In this document: positions 39,856 to 50,907 of the stretch, one piece after another
How the letters are laid out: the number at the start of each line of letters is the position of its first letter
Numbering within the stretch: the stretch's first letter is position 1
NCBI GenBank assembly: GCA_945877505.1
Contig: CAMDWT010000007.1
Span: 1-52,455 of the forward strand
Length of the DNA: 52,455 nt
From: Crenothrix polyspora
GTDB taxonomy: Bacteria > Pseudomonadota > Gammaproteobacteria > Methylococcales > Methylomonadaceae
Direction: 5' to 3'
The notes under the pieces: model-generated
The model's input: only the letters and a program-made list of their open reading frames with translations
Told to the model about the DNA's origin: nothing
Database searches by the model: none
Position numbers and translations under genes: made by a program

Positions 39856-41004
39856 TTAGACTCCCAAACGATTACACATAACCGTCATCAGCGAGTCAGC
39901 AATTACAATAAATACAATCCCTGTTACCACGGCTGAGGTTGCTGCATTACCCACTGCAGAAGCACTACGTCCACACTGCATACCTCGCATACAACCAGCA
40001 ACGGCAATTAACACACCGAATACCGCACACTTTGCAATTCCGATACCAAAATCGGGTATATGTACTGCATTCGCGGTACGACTAAAGTACTCAACCAGTG
40101 ACACATCAAAAAACGTTATCGTGACTAAAGCGCCACCGATCACCCCCATCAAATCAGCATATAAGCAAAGTAAAGGCATAATTAAGATCAGCGCCAGAAG
40201 CCGCGGCAATACTAAAAACTCCATAGGCTCAAAGCCCATCGTTTTAAGTGCATCAATTTCACTATTAACCTGCATGGTACCCAACTGAGCCGCATAGGCT
40301 GCACCAGTCCGACCTGACATTATAATAGCGGCCATCAATCCGCCCATTTCTCGAGTCATGCCCAAGCCGACCATATCAGCAATATAAATCTGAGCACCAA
40401 ATAAAGATAACTGAACCGCTCCCACAAAAGCCAGAATCAAACCTACCAATAAACTAATCAATGTAATAATAGGTAACGCAGAAGGACCGCAGTCTTGAAT
40501 ATTCATCCATAAATCAATCCAGCGGAAACGCGCTTTACCTCGCGCCAAAGAAACAACGCTAAGGGCAATCTCGCCGACAAAAGCAACCAAGGCTTTCGCA
40601 TCGCCAATGATACTTAGGCCACTTTTACCGATATCCTCTAGCCAATGCGTTTTAACTTCTTGACGTCGCGCGCCCACTCGCTCAGGCACCGCATAAACTA
40701 AACTCAACAACCCTTGAATGCCTGACGGCAACGTCGCGGTATCAACTTGAATACCTTGCTTTGCGCCATAATCTATCAAGTTAATGAGTTCTGTCATCAA
40801 TAAACTATCCCAACGCCCCAAAGCCATTGTTGAAAAAACAAGTCTAGTAATTTTCGAACCCTCACCTAACTGCGCTAATAAAATTGCCAAATCGGGGGTT
40901 TCTGCTTCAAGAACCCAATCACCTATAATCGATACTTCTAAGGTATCTATTTTAAGGGTCGTCTTAAGTTCACACGGAATATTGTTTATAGTCTTCATTG
41001 TCAT
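39856..41004 (-). CDS. mlaE: STAS-MlaE fusion permease of an MCE transporter
   Basis: The protein is 382 residues. Residues 1 to about 120 resemble a STAS/MlaB-like domain (LEVSIIGDWVLEAETPDLAI, LIDYGAKQGIQVDT). Residues 140-382 are the MlaE permease with five or so spans: GPSALPIITLISLLVGLILA, YIADMVGLGMTREMGGLMAA, IIMSGRTGAAYAAQLGTM and EIDALKTMGFEPMEFLVLPR. In E. coli MlaB and MlaE are separate proteins; the fusion makes a distinct MlaB unnecessary. ATG 41004 was chosen over ATG 40998 and a GTG at 41034; none has a clear Shine-Dalgarno. It is the first gene of the operon and diverges from dabA. Confidence 0.9.
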   Translation of the reverse strand: MTMKTINNIPCELKTTLKIDTLEVSIIGDWVLEAETPDLAILLAQLGEGSKITRLVFSTMALGRWDSLLMTELINLIDYGAKQGIQVDTATLPSGIQGLLSLVYAVPERVGARRQEVKTHWLEDIGKSGLSIIGDAKALVAFVGEIALSVVSLARGKARFRWIDLWMNIQDCGPSALPIITLISLLVGLILAFVGAVQLSLFGAQIYIADMVGLGMTREMGGLMAAIIMSGRTGAAYAAQLGTMQVNSEIDALKTMGFEPMEFLVLPRLLALILIMPLLCLYADLMGVIGGALVTITFFDVSLVEYFSRTANAVHIPDFGIGIAKCAVFGVLIAVAGCMRGMQCGRSASAVGNAATSAVVTGIVFIVIADSLMTVMCNRLGV

Positions 41005-41034
41005 TAGAAAATTTTCATAAAAATATCTGACCAC

Positions 41035-41439
41035 CTAAATAGTTACTATTTGTTACTAACCAACTTTACCATATTGATTAGACAGATTCATTACAGGACA
41101 GTGTATTGCACTGAAACGGGGGTTTTCAACCAAGCATGCCGGTTTATATGCACACTATGCTATTCAATTTTTTATATTTTCACCCAACGCCACTCATTCC
41201 AGAGATAACATGATCGTATTACAAGCAAAAAACTATTGCACCATGTATTAATTTAACACTATTTATCAATATCTTAACTTATAAAAAAATTAAATACACC
41301 CTATGCGCTCAAAATACCGCCCTATGGCTCGATTTATGCTTACAAAGCCTTTATAAATTTAAAATCTAATTTTAGGTATTGAGTCGAAATGCACTTCAAA
41401 ACCTTCAATAACAAAAAGCCAAGAATAAAGGATAGCGAC
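41035..41439. other. Intergenic spacer between divergent mlaE and dabA
   Basis: About 400 AT-rich bases separate mlaE from the preferred dabA start. The stretch holds the near-direct repeats at 41293-41330, but no recognised RNA gene, no regulator gene and no strong terminator. The region 41389-41439 is an in-frame extension of dabA from an upstream ATG and could be coding if that start is used. Confidence 0.5.
41293..41330. repeat. Pair of near-direct repeats upstream of dabA
   Basis: AATACACCCTATGCGCTC (41293-41310) and AATACCGCCCTATGGCTC (41313-41330) share AATAC, CCCTATG and GCTC with one-base shifts between blocks. The repeat unit spacing is 20 bases, close to two helical turns, as for tandem activator sites. 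They lie 59-96 bases upstream of ATG 41389 and 110-147 bases upstream of ATG 41440. Confidence 0.4.
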
Positions 41440-44040
41440 ATGGTTTATCGAGACTGCGCTCAACAAACGATAGAAACATCTAATCAAAAACTCCAGAACC
41501 ATGATTTTAATCTGGATACTGCATTGGCTAATATCGCACATTGGCTTCCTGCACAAGGCCCTATTAAAGACTTTATTCACCATAACACCTTACATGCGGT
41601 GCAACATCATCCTTTTCATGAGGGTATTGCTATTGCAGCAAAAATTTTTGGTGCCCGCAGTTACTTGCCACTGACTGATTACCAAAACATGTTCCATCAA
41701 GGTCGAATAACACGGAGTGCTATTGACTGGGCTATTGAACATTCAGGGGGTACGCCTTTTGAACAAGACAACTTCAGAAACACCTTATTTGAAGATGACA
41801 ACACCGGACATTATCCACCGACTTCACTCGCTAATCATGGTATTCGTACGACTTGGTTAACTCAGCTAGAAATCGATCTAAATGCAATGGTTCACCCTAT
41901 ATTATTTCGTTTATTGGGCAATTTTCTAGATCAAGGCATTAGCCGTTGGAATCTCTCCAAAACGGGCGAGCACTTCTGGAAGTGTATCGTACGTTTAGCA
42001 CAAAATAGTTTATTACCCCTATACCCCTTTAATGATGCCGCTGTTCACGATCTGCTCTCTAAAAAACCAGAAGACGTTATTCTTTATTGTCTAGATAAAA
42101 TAGTCGGCGACGAACAACTCTACGAACAGTATTTACTAGAAATGTTGCTCGCTCATCCCGGCTGGTCTGGCATCGTTCATGTTATAGAACAAAAACCGAA
42201 TATGCTACTGGCACGCCGTGAAATCTCTTTAAAGGAAATGATCGCCGTAGAATGTGCTATTGAACTCGCTTTTTTACATAAGAAAAAAGGTGAGTATTTT
42301 AAAAGTATTGCCGCCACCCCCCATAAAAAGGGAATTTCCCTACTAAAAAGTACTCACTTAAAGCCTACTATTCCATTGCACTTAAGAATCTGGCATGAAG
42401 CAATGGAATGGTCATTACACTCCGAGCTATTATTAGCTTTAAAAACGCTTCCATCCGCTAACAAAAAACGCCTAACAACACCCAAAGCACAAGCATTATT
42501 TTGTATAGACGACCGCGAATGCTCATTAAGACGACATCTTGAAGAAATCAATCCGGCAATAGAAACCTTTGGTGCCGCTGGCTTTTTCGGTATCGATTTT
42601 TTTTATCAGGGCTTAGATGATGCTTATCCGGTGGCACAATGTCCTAATATCATAACGCCTAAACATCTAATCAAAGAATCAAATAGCGCCTCACATTCAG
42701 GTGATAAAACAAAACCAAAAAAACTAACGCACATGCATTTCACGGCTCACTCAATGTTTCGGGGTTGGCTCTATACCCAAACATTAGGTATCGGTTATGC
42801 CGTAAAAATGGCTTGGGACGTTTTCCGTCCAGGCTCAAAATTACCTAACATCAGAGCCTTGAGTGAAGTTGAACATCACTCACACCTGCATTTACTCAGA
42901 GAATCTGACGAGTTAACGCCCGATGGTTTTTTATTGGGCTTCTCTTATACGGAAATGGCGGATCGCTTATCTGGCTTATTCCGTAATATCGGATTAACTG
43001 ACAACTTTTCACCGCTCATTGTTATCGTTGCTCATGGTTCAAGTAGCGTCAACAACCCGCACTTCGCCGCTTATGATTGCGGCGCCTGCTCAGGTAAACC
43101 AGGCGCTCCCAATGCGAGGGCCTTTGCTTGGATGGCTAATCATAAAGCCGTTCGAGCTATTTTACGTGAACAGGGCATCGACATTCCCCATGAAACTCGC
43201 TTTATAGCGGCACTCCATAACACCAGTCGCGATGAAATCACTTATTTTGACCCTCACTTACTCGAGCAGAGCCCCGTACCAAACCTACCGGCCTTTGAAG
43301 AATCGATGAGCACAGCACTGCAACGAAATGCAAAGGAGCGCAGTCGCTGGTTTGAGCTAGCCCCAAAAAGTGAATCTATCGAAACAACTCATGCGCATGT
43401 TAAAGAACGAGCGACATCCATATTTGAACCCAGACCTGAATATAACCATTCAAATAATTTATACGCTATTGTTGGCAGACGACAACTAACACGAGATTTA
43501 TTTATGGATCGTCGAGCCTTTCTTCACTCTTACGACCCTACCACAGATGAACTAGGCGATATTATGGCGCGAATTTTATCCGCCGTTATCCCCGTTTGTG
43601 GTGGCATTAATCTAGAATACCTATTTTCACGCATCGACAATTCAGTCTATGGCGCTGGCACTAAGCTGCCCCATAATGTTATTGGTTTACTCGGCGTTGC
43701 CAATGGGGTTGAAGGTGACTTACGCACGGGATTACCCGCACAAATGATTGAAGTACACCAACCCGCGCGGCTACTTATTGTTATCGAACAATCTTGTGAC
43801 ATCGTCGATAAAACCATTGCGAAAATAGGAGCGCTTAAAGAGTGGCTAGATAACGAATGGATAAGAGTAGTCACCTGCCACCCTGACAGTCATGAGCTTT
43901 TTCTTTATTCAGCCAAGGGCTGGGAAGCCATCAAATTACCAAAAGATAGCAAAGCGCCTGTTGCAACGAGTTCACTTGATATTATTGCAGGACAAACCCA
44001 AACAATACCTGTACATCAATTTATTCGGAGTCACGCATGA
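41440..44040 (+). CDS. dabA: DabA, zinc-binding subunit of the DAB inorganic-carbon accumulation complex
   Basis: The protein is 866 residues (DUF2309). DabA resembles a beta-carbonic anhydrase active site and works with DabB to hydrate CO2 to bicarbonate in the cytosol, driven by the ion gradient. Candidate zinc ligands are C355 and D357 in FCIDDRECSLRRH, H532 in VIVAHGSSSVNNPH and C547 in YDCGACSGKPGAPN. Their spacing (C-x-D, then 15 residues between His and Cys) matches that described for DabA2 of Halothiobacillus. ATG 41440 has AAGGA seven bases upstream; an in-frame ATG at 41389 would add 17 residues. The stop overlaps dabB as ATGA. No LysR-type regulator is adjacent. Confidence 0.92.
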   Translation: MVYRDCAQQTIETSNQKLQNHDFNLDTALANIAHWLPAQGPIKDFIHHNTLHAVQHHPFHEGIAIAAKIFGARSYLPLTDYQNMFHQGRITRSAIDWAIEHSGGTPFEQDNFRNTLFEDDNTGHYPPTSLANHGIRTTWLTQLEIDLNAMVHPILFRLLGNFLDQGISRWNLSKTGEHFWKCIVRLAQNSLLPLYPFNDAAVHDLLSKKPEDVILYCLDKIVGDEQLYEQYLLEMLLAHPGWSGIVHVIEQKPNMLLARREISLKEMIAVECAIELAFLHKKKGEYFKSIAATPHKKGISLLKSTHLKPTIPLHLRIWHEAMEWSLHSELLLALKTLPSANKKRLTTPKAQALFCIDDRECSLRRHLEEINPAIETFGAAGFFGIDFFYQGLDDAYPVAQCPNIITPKHLIKESNSASHSGDKTKPKKLTHMHFTAHSMFRGWLYTQTLGIGYAVKMAWDVFRPGSKLPNIRALSEVEHHSHLHLLRESDELTPDGFLLGFSYTEMADRLSGLFRNIGLTDNFSPLIVIVAHGSSSVNNPHFAAYDCGACSGKPGAPNARAFAWMANHKAVRAILREQGIDIPHETRFIAALHNTSRDEITYFDPHLLEQSPVPNLPAFEESMSTALQRNAKERSRWFELAPKSESIETTHAHVKERATSIFEPRPEYNHSNNLYAIVGRRQLTRDLFMDRRAFLHSYDPTTDELGDIMARILSAVIPVCGGINLEYLFSRIDNSVYGAGTKLPHNVIGLLGVANGVEGDLRTGLPAQMIEVHQPARLLIVIEQSCDIVDKTIAKIGALKEWLDNEWIRVVTCHPDSHELFLYSAKGWEAIKLPKDSKAPVATSSLDIIAGQTQTIPVHQFIRSHA

Positions 44041-45926
44041 ACGGATTAATCTTAACCAGTCTCGGATTGCCATTGCTAGGCTTTATATTGATTTTTTTAT
44101 CCAGCACAAACGAGAAAAAAATTGCCGCTATTAGCTTTTGGTGCAGTCATGCGATGGGATTTAGCATTATTGCTTTATTGGTGTTATGGGCATTAGGTGG
44201 CTATCAAAATCATGAATACCAATGGCTGACACTTTATGAAACTGACGACTATAGCTTCCCACTATTGTTTTATTTGGACCGCGTAGGCGCCGCATTCTTA
44301 TTTTGCACTTGGGCTATTTTTTCGATCATTGTCAAATATTGTCGTGTTTATTTACATAGAGAAGCCGGCTATAAACGCTTTTTTTTAACTATCTTTAGTT
44401 TCGTATTCGGACTCAATCTAGTCATTTTATCCGGCTCTATCGACATCCTTTTTGCGGGCTGGGAAATAGTAGGTATCGCATCTTTCTTATTAATCGCCTT
44501 CTATCGCCACCGCGTTCAACCCATACGCAATGCGCTAAGAGCCTATACCATTTATAGGTTCTGCGATATTGGCTTATTATTGGGCAGTTGGATGAGCCAC
44601 ATGATGTTTCACGAAAGCCAACACTTTAGTCAATTAGCGGATTTATTCAACAACCCGTCCATGCCTCCCGCCGGTTACGGCTCCTTATTGCTGGTTTCAA
44701 CATTAATATTAATTGCCGCTTCGGGTAAGTCCGCACAATTTCCTTTTTGCTTTTGGCTACCCCGAGCAATGGAAGGACCGACACCTTCTAGCGCTATTTT
44801 TTATGGTGCTTTATCTGTTCATTTAGGTGTTTTTTTATTACTAAGAACAACCCCTATTTGGTCTTATCATTATTTAACACGAGCCAGCGTATTCATTATC
44901 GGTTTACTAACGGTCATTGTGGCCAATATTTCTGAAAAAACACAATCCAATATTAAAGGGAAAATCGCTTATAGTTCGATTACCCAAGTAGGCTTTATGT
45001 TTATGGAATTAGCCTTAGGCTTAGAAACACTGGTCCTTGTACATTTTCTTGGTAATGCTTTTTTGCGCTGTTACCAACTCTTAGTTTCACCGTCTATCGT
45101 CGTTCATCTATTAAGAGTTGAAGGTTCCGCAGATGCTGATTTCTACATTCAAAATAACGCAAAGTTTCAGTTTTTACCGGCCTCGCTAAGAAATACCCTT
45201 CCAGAAGTCCTACAAAACACACTTTATGTTTTCTCATTACAAGAAGGTAATCTAGAGCTATTAGTTCGCTCAATTCTTTGGACACCCTTAAAGGGAATTG
45301 GAGCGTTTATAAACAAAACAAACCCTTGGCTAAAATTACTATTTAGCGTTACTAGCCTTGCAATCATTGCATCCATTATTATCGTATCAGGGGCAACCTT
45401 GAAATATTTAGCGCTGCCTGTTTCCGTTTTTATGGTGCTAGCGTCATTGAGTGCGTTCAGCCAAAAACATAGCCCCTTTAGTGTGTGGAACGCTATCGGC
45501 TTAAGTTCAACATTGGCCGGCGTCGCTATTTGGTTTATAAACCCATCGGCATTATTTGACGTTATTATTTTTGCCAGTGGCATCATCCCCGCTTGGGCTT
45601 TAGGTATTGTTGTCTTGGCCAAATTACTTAAAAATAATAATTTCACTCAAGATCCATTTACCTATAGAGCTTTTTCAGAAACCCAACCCAAACTTTCATT
45701 GCTCTTATTTTTAAGCTTCTTAGGTTTGGTTGGTTTTCCTATATCACCGGCTTTTCTTGGTGAAGACTTATTACTCTCTCATGCGAGTAGTCATGACCCT
45801 TGGTTTGCTTTACCGATAACCATTGCTTTTGTCATTAATGGTATCGCCGCGGCAAGAGTATTTCAGCGACTATGCTTGGGTAGACCGCTTGAAGTTAATA
45901 TACCTGAAATAGATATACTTACTTAA
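44037..45926 (+). CDS. dabB: DabB, NuoL/MrpA-like membrane subunit of the DAB complex
   Basis: The protein is 629 residues with about 15 membrane spans, of the proton-conducting NADH dehydrogenase antiporter family. Conserved landmarks are FAGWEIVGIASFLLIAFYRH with its in-membrane Glu, ASGKSAQFPFCFWLPRAMEG with the Lys, PTPSSAIFYGALSVHLGVFL and KIAYSSITQVGFMFMELALG. It supplies the cation path that drives DabA. It overlaps dabA by four bases. No other complex I genes are nearby, which supports a DAB role over respiration. The C-terminal third (about residue 390 on) is a large extra set of spans with a soluble linker near 360-420. Confidence 0.9.
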   Translation: MNGLILTSLGLPLLGFILIFLSSTNEKKIAAISFWCSHAMGFSIIALLVLWALGGYQNHEYQWLTLYETDDYSFPLLFYLDRVGAAFLFCTWAIFSIIVKYCRVYLHREAGYKRFFLTIFSFVFGLNLVILSGSIDILFAGWEIVGIASFLLIAFYRHRVQPIRNALRAYTIYRFCDIGLLLGSWMSHMMFHESQHFSQLADLFNNPSMPPAGYGSLLLVSTLILIAASGKSAQFPFCFWLPRAMEGPTPSSAIFYGALSVHLGVFLLLRTTPIWSYHYLTRASVFIIGLLTVIVANISEKTQSNIKGKIAYSSITQVGFMFMELALGLETLVLVHFLGNAFLRCYQLLVSPSIVVHLLRVEGSADADFYIQNNAKFQFLPASLRNTLPEVLQNTLYVFSLQEGNLELLVRSILWTPLKGIGAFINKTNPWLKLLFSVTSLAIIASIIIVSGATLKYLALPVSVFMVLASLSAFSQKHSPFSVWNAIGLSSTLAGVAIWFINPSALFDVIIFASGIIPAWALGIVVLAKLLKNNNFTQDPFTYRAFSETQPKLSLLLFLSFLGLVGFPISPAFLGEDLLLSHASSHDPWFALPITIAFVINGIAAARVFQRLCLGRPLEVNIPEIDILT

Positions 45927-45948
45927 AGTAGATCATCGACACACTGAC

Positions 45949-46155
45949 TCAAAGTATAGCAAAACCCACTTTTATGGTAACTTGCCAATGTGCCACCTTT
46001 GAGTCAACTATGTTGCCACGCGTTTCAATTACTTCAAACCAGCGCATATTTGGAATCGTTTGTGAGGCCTTGTTAATCGCACTTTCGATCGCATCTTGCA
46101 GACCCATAGTGGAAGAACCCGTCAATTCTATTTTTTTATACGTGTGATCAACCAT
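45949..46155 (-). CDS. Dodecin family flavin-binding protein
   Basis: The protein is 68 residues. Dodecins form hollow 12-mers that store or buffer flavins (or CoA in some bacteria). The whole chain fits the family: YKKIELTGSS, LQDAIESAINKASQTI, MRWFEVIETRGNI and HWQVTIKVGFAIL. The Trp of R-W-F-E-V is the residue that stacks on flavin. It lies ten bases after the murU stop, on the same strand, so it is probably the third gene of an amgK-murU-dodecin transcript. It faces dabB tail to tail across 22 bases. Confidence 0.93.
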   Translation of the reverse strand: MVDHTYKKIELTGSSTMGLQDAIESAINKASQTIPNMRWFEVIETRGNIVDSKVAHWQVTIKVGFAIL

Positions 46156-46165
46156 GATTTATTTC

Positions 46166-47865
<1,700 letters not shown>

Positions 47866-47982
47866 TATTTTTTCAGTTAGATAGTTAGATAGTTATAAAG
47901 CTGGGGCAAATTAAGGTAAAATACAAATTGAACATTCTATTCGATTTATAATCCTTTACGCTACTAAACTTAAATAGTCTCA

Positions 47983-50907
47983 ATGCTTCGCCGCTTATTG
48001 CTAATTTTTTTACCTTCATTAACTGCATCTGTTGGCTTTGCTAACGAAGCGTCGTGGAATTGCGAGCAAAATAAAGACACCAAAGCGTGGGTTTGCATCG
48101 GCGATGAAAAGCCTAAAGTGCTTCCGAAAGCAGCAACATCGATGCCTATTGAGCCCGTCAAAAGTATTCAAGCGACTGTCATCGAACCGATTAAAACACC
48201 TCAGCCAACTCAAATCGCTAAGCCAGTGACACCCACGGTTATCGAGACACCTAAGCCCGAGGCACCGGAACCTATTCGAACGCCGCCGACTGTTGTTGCC
48301 AAGCCAACTGAAAAAATACAAGCCAGTAAACCCAAAATTGCTCAAACGAACAAACCTCTTATTAGCGCTAAACCGCTTAAAAGTGATCAACCAACCTCTC
48401 CAGACATACCCACGCCAATAGCTGATGGCTCAACAGCCCAATCAGGCTGGAACTGTGATGCAAAAAAAGGAGAGGAATCTTGGAATTGTCAATTAGTAGG
48501 CGCAGATCCCAAAGGAAAGGCAAAAGTTGTTGCAACGAGCACATCTTCCATGAGGATTTTAGAGCCGGCTTTTACGCATCAAGAAGAGCAAGTGTTTGAT
48601 ACACTCACTTCGCAACTTCCCTATGACCCCTGGGGGAAATGTAATGCTGAACCCATTACGCAACCTAACTATATTCCGGGGGCTGATAAAAGAGAAACAG
48701 CACCTATGGACATGAAAGCAGATTACGCTGAAGTTTTTGAAAGTGAAGTGGGTAGTTATGCCGGCAATGTCAGAATGTCCCGTGCAGATCAGAAATCTAT
48801 ATCAAAAACAGCCAACTATAATAGCTTATCAGAGGCGCTTGACCTCCATGGTGACGTTTATTACAGCGAAGATGAGCTGGCGCTCCATAGTAACTCTGCA
48901 TCGCTCGATTTAGCCGCTGACAAAGCTAAACTCAGGGATGTTCAATTCATTGCTGCGAGTTCGCCGCTAAGAGGCATCGCAAAAACCGTCTATAAAGAAA
49001 GCAAAACCCTAACCAATTATCAAGATGTGGCTTACACCAGTTGTCGCCCAGGCAATCAAGACTGGGTTATTCATACGTCCGATTTAAAAATGGATAAAGT
49101 TTCCGGTAAAGGAACCGCAAAAAATGCCTGGCTAGAATTTAAAGGCGCGCCGGTGCTTTACTCACCCATTCTTAGCTTTCCCATTGATAACAGGCGACTA
49201 TCAGGTTTTATGGCGCCCTCTTTTGGTAGCACCAAGTACAGTGGTATCCGCTTGGCTGCGCCTTATTACTGGAATATTGCCCCGAATTATGATGCTACGT
49301 TCATTCCCAGAGAGCTCACAAAAAGAGGCGTTTTACTCGCAACTAAATTTCGTTATCTAACTGAACAGTCTAAAGGTAATGTAGGGCTGGAAGTCATGCC
49401 TAATGATAGCCAAACCAACAGCGCGCGTTATCTAGGTTCCATTAAAAATGTTTCAACCATTACTTCCAACATTCATTCTAATTTGGATTTAAATTATGTG
49501 TCAGATGAAACCTATTTTGCTGAACTCGGCAATGCTTTAAGCTTTTCTAACTTCAATTATCTTAAGAGTTCTGCTGATTTAACTTATGCAAGAGAAGGTG
49601 TCAGCTTAAGTGGTAACTTTGTTAATTACCAGTCTATCAATACAACCGTTAATACTGCTGTCCCACTCCCTTATCAAACGCTACCTCGGATCAATCTAAA
49701 TTTGGACCATGCTTTCAAATTCATGCCATTAAATACCACTATGGAAAATGAATACGCTTATTTTCAGCATAAAGATTTAGTGAATGGGCAACGGATAAAT
49801 ACCAGACCTTCATTCAGCATTCCTTTGGCAAATGCCAACTCTTTTTTTACACCTAAGTTTTCTTTGCAACACACCAACTATGCGCTAAGTAACCTGTCAA
49901 CCACAAACTCAGGATTAGATGCTACGACCTCACCTTCTAGAACGCTGCCCATTTTTTCTGCCGATACCGGCGTAAACTTTGAACGAGGCTTTAATATTGG
50001 TAATAATGAATACCTACACACCTTAGAGCCACGATTATTTTATTTATACGTTCCGTATACCAATCAGCAAAACATACCTGTATTCGACAGTGCTTTGTAC
50101 GATTTCAACTATTACAGTATGTTTAGAGAAAACAGCTTTAGTGGCTCGGATAGAATACAACAGGCTAATCAAATAACAACAGCCATCACTTCGCGAGTGA
50201 TTGATGATAAAACAGGATTGGAACGACTCAAGCTTAACTTAGGTGAAATCCTTTATTTTAGCGACAGAAATGTCACTTTGACTTACGACAATCAAGCAGA
50301 CTTTCCCGGCAGTTATCAGCAAAGCAATAGCTATTCGAATATTGTCGCTGAAATGTCCAGTGAACTCAGCAAAGGCCTGTCCTTAAGCTCAGGTGTTCAA
50401 TGGAATCCTCAGCAATACACCGTTCAACAATCAGGAACTCCCCTCACGGTAAACACGGGGGTTCAACGCATCAATGCAGGCCTTCATTATTCAAATAAAG
50501 CGAACGAGATATTTAACGCAGGTTATACCTATAGAACAAACCCACTAGTAACAGGTGGAACTAACGACATCACCCAGACTGACACATCCTTTCGTTATCC
50601 TATTTATGACAACTGGAATGCAATGGGGCGTTGGCAGTACTCATTATTATACAATACAACCCAAGACGCCTTCTTTGGCTTGGAAAAAGAAAACTGTTGT
50701 TGGCGTTTTCGCATAGCCCTACGCCATTATATGAACAATATTGCTAACGGAAATGTTAATTCGAGCACCGCTGATAACAGCCTCACAGGTACTGCGCAAA
50801 ACGGCATGTTTTTTGAAATAGAATTAAAAGGTATGTCAGCCATTGGTGACGACATGAATACCTTCTTACAAAGAGAAATTTATGGCTATCGAGACGATCA
50901 ACAATGA
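47983..50907 (+). CDS. lptD: LPS-assembly protein LptD
   Basis: The protein is 974 residues, longer than E. coli LptD (784). Signal peptide to about residue 20. Residues 25-38 and 156-169 each hold W-N-C-x8-W-x-C, separated by a Pro/Lys/Thr-rich linker (about 45-150). The OstA/LptA-like jellyroll follows (residues about 240-380), then the 26-strand barrel. GAPVLYSPILSFPIDNRRLS, GFMAPSFG and PYYWNIAPNYDATFIPREL are strongly conserved. C220, C354 and the C905-C906 pair correspond to the cysteines that form the two inter-domain disulfides in E. coli. It inserts LPS into the outer leaflet with LptE. surA overlaps its stop by four bases. Confidence 0.94.
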   Translation: MLRRLLLIFLPSLTASVGFANEASWNCEQNKDTKAWVCIGDEKPKVLPKAATSMPIEPVKSIQATVIEPIKTPQPTQIAKPVTPTVIETPKPEAPEPIRTPPTVVAKPTEKIQASKPKIAQTNKPLISAKPLKSDQPTSPDIPTPIADGSTAQSGWNCDAKKGEESWNCQLVGADPKGKAKVVATSTSSMRILEPAFTHQEEQVFDTLTSQLPYDPWGKCNAEPITQPNYIPGADKRETAPMDMKADYAEVFESEVGSYAGNVRMSRADQKSISKTANYNSLSEALDLHGDVYYSEDELALHSNSASLDLAADKAKLRDVQFIAASSPLRGIAKTVYKESKTLTNYQDVAYTSCRPGNQDWVIHTSDLKMDKVSGKGTAKNAWLEFKGAPVLYSPILSFPIDNRRLSGFMAPSFGSTKYSGIRLAAPYYWNIAPNYDATFIPRELTKRGVLLATKFRYLTEQSKGNVGLEVMPNDSQTNSARYLGSIKNVSTITSNIHSNLDLNYVSDETYFAELGNALSFSNFNYLKSSADLTYAREGVSLSGNFVNYQSINTTVNTAVPLPYQTLPRINLNLDHAFKFMPLNTTMENEYAYFQHKDLVNGQRINTRPSFSIPLANANSFFTPKFSLQHTNYALSNLSTTNSGLDATTSPSRTLPIFSADTGVNFERGFNIGNNEYLHTLEPRLFYLYVPYTNQQNIPVFDSALYDFNYYSMFRENSFSGSDRIQQANQITTAITSRVIDDKTGLERLKLNLGEILYFSDRNVTLTYDNQADFPGSYQQSNSYSNIVAEMSSELSKGLSLSSGVQWNPQQYTVQQSGTPLTVNTGVQRINAGLHYSNKANEIFNAGYTYRTNPLVTGGTNDITQTDTSFRYPIYDNWNAMGRWQYSLLYNTTQDAFFGLEKENCCWRFRIALRHYMNNIANGNVNSSTADNSLTGTAQNGMFFEIELKGMSAIGDDMNTFLQREIYGYRDDQQ

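Noticed and set aside
45224-45646. 140-codon open frame on the minus strand inside dabB
   Set aside because: It is antisense to conserved membrane segments of dabB, with no start signals or recognisable motif.
47874-47898. Tandem GTTAGATA copies in the amgK-lptD spacer
   Set aside because: Only about two and a half copies of an eight-base AT-rich unit; likely simple-sequence drift.
48019-48390. 123-codon open frame on the minus strand opposite the LptD N-terminus
   Set aside because: Its length is explained by the biased Pro/Lys/Thr-rich coding of the LptD linker on the other strand.
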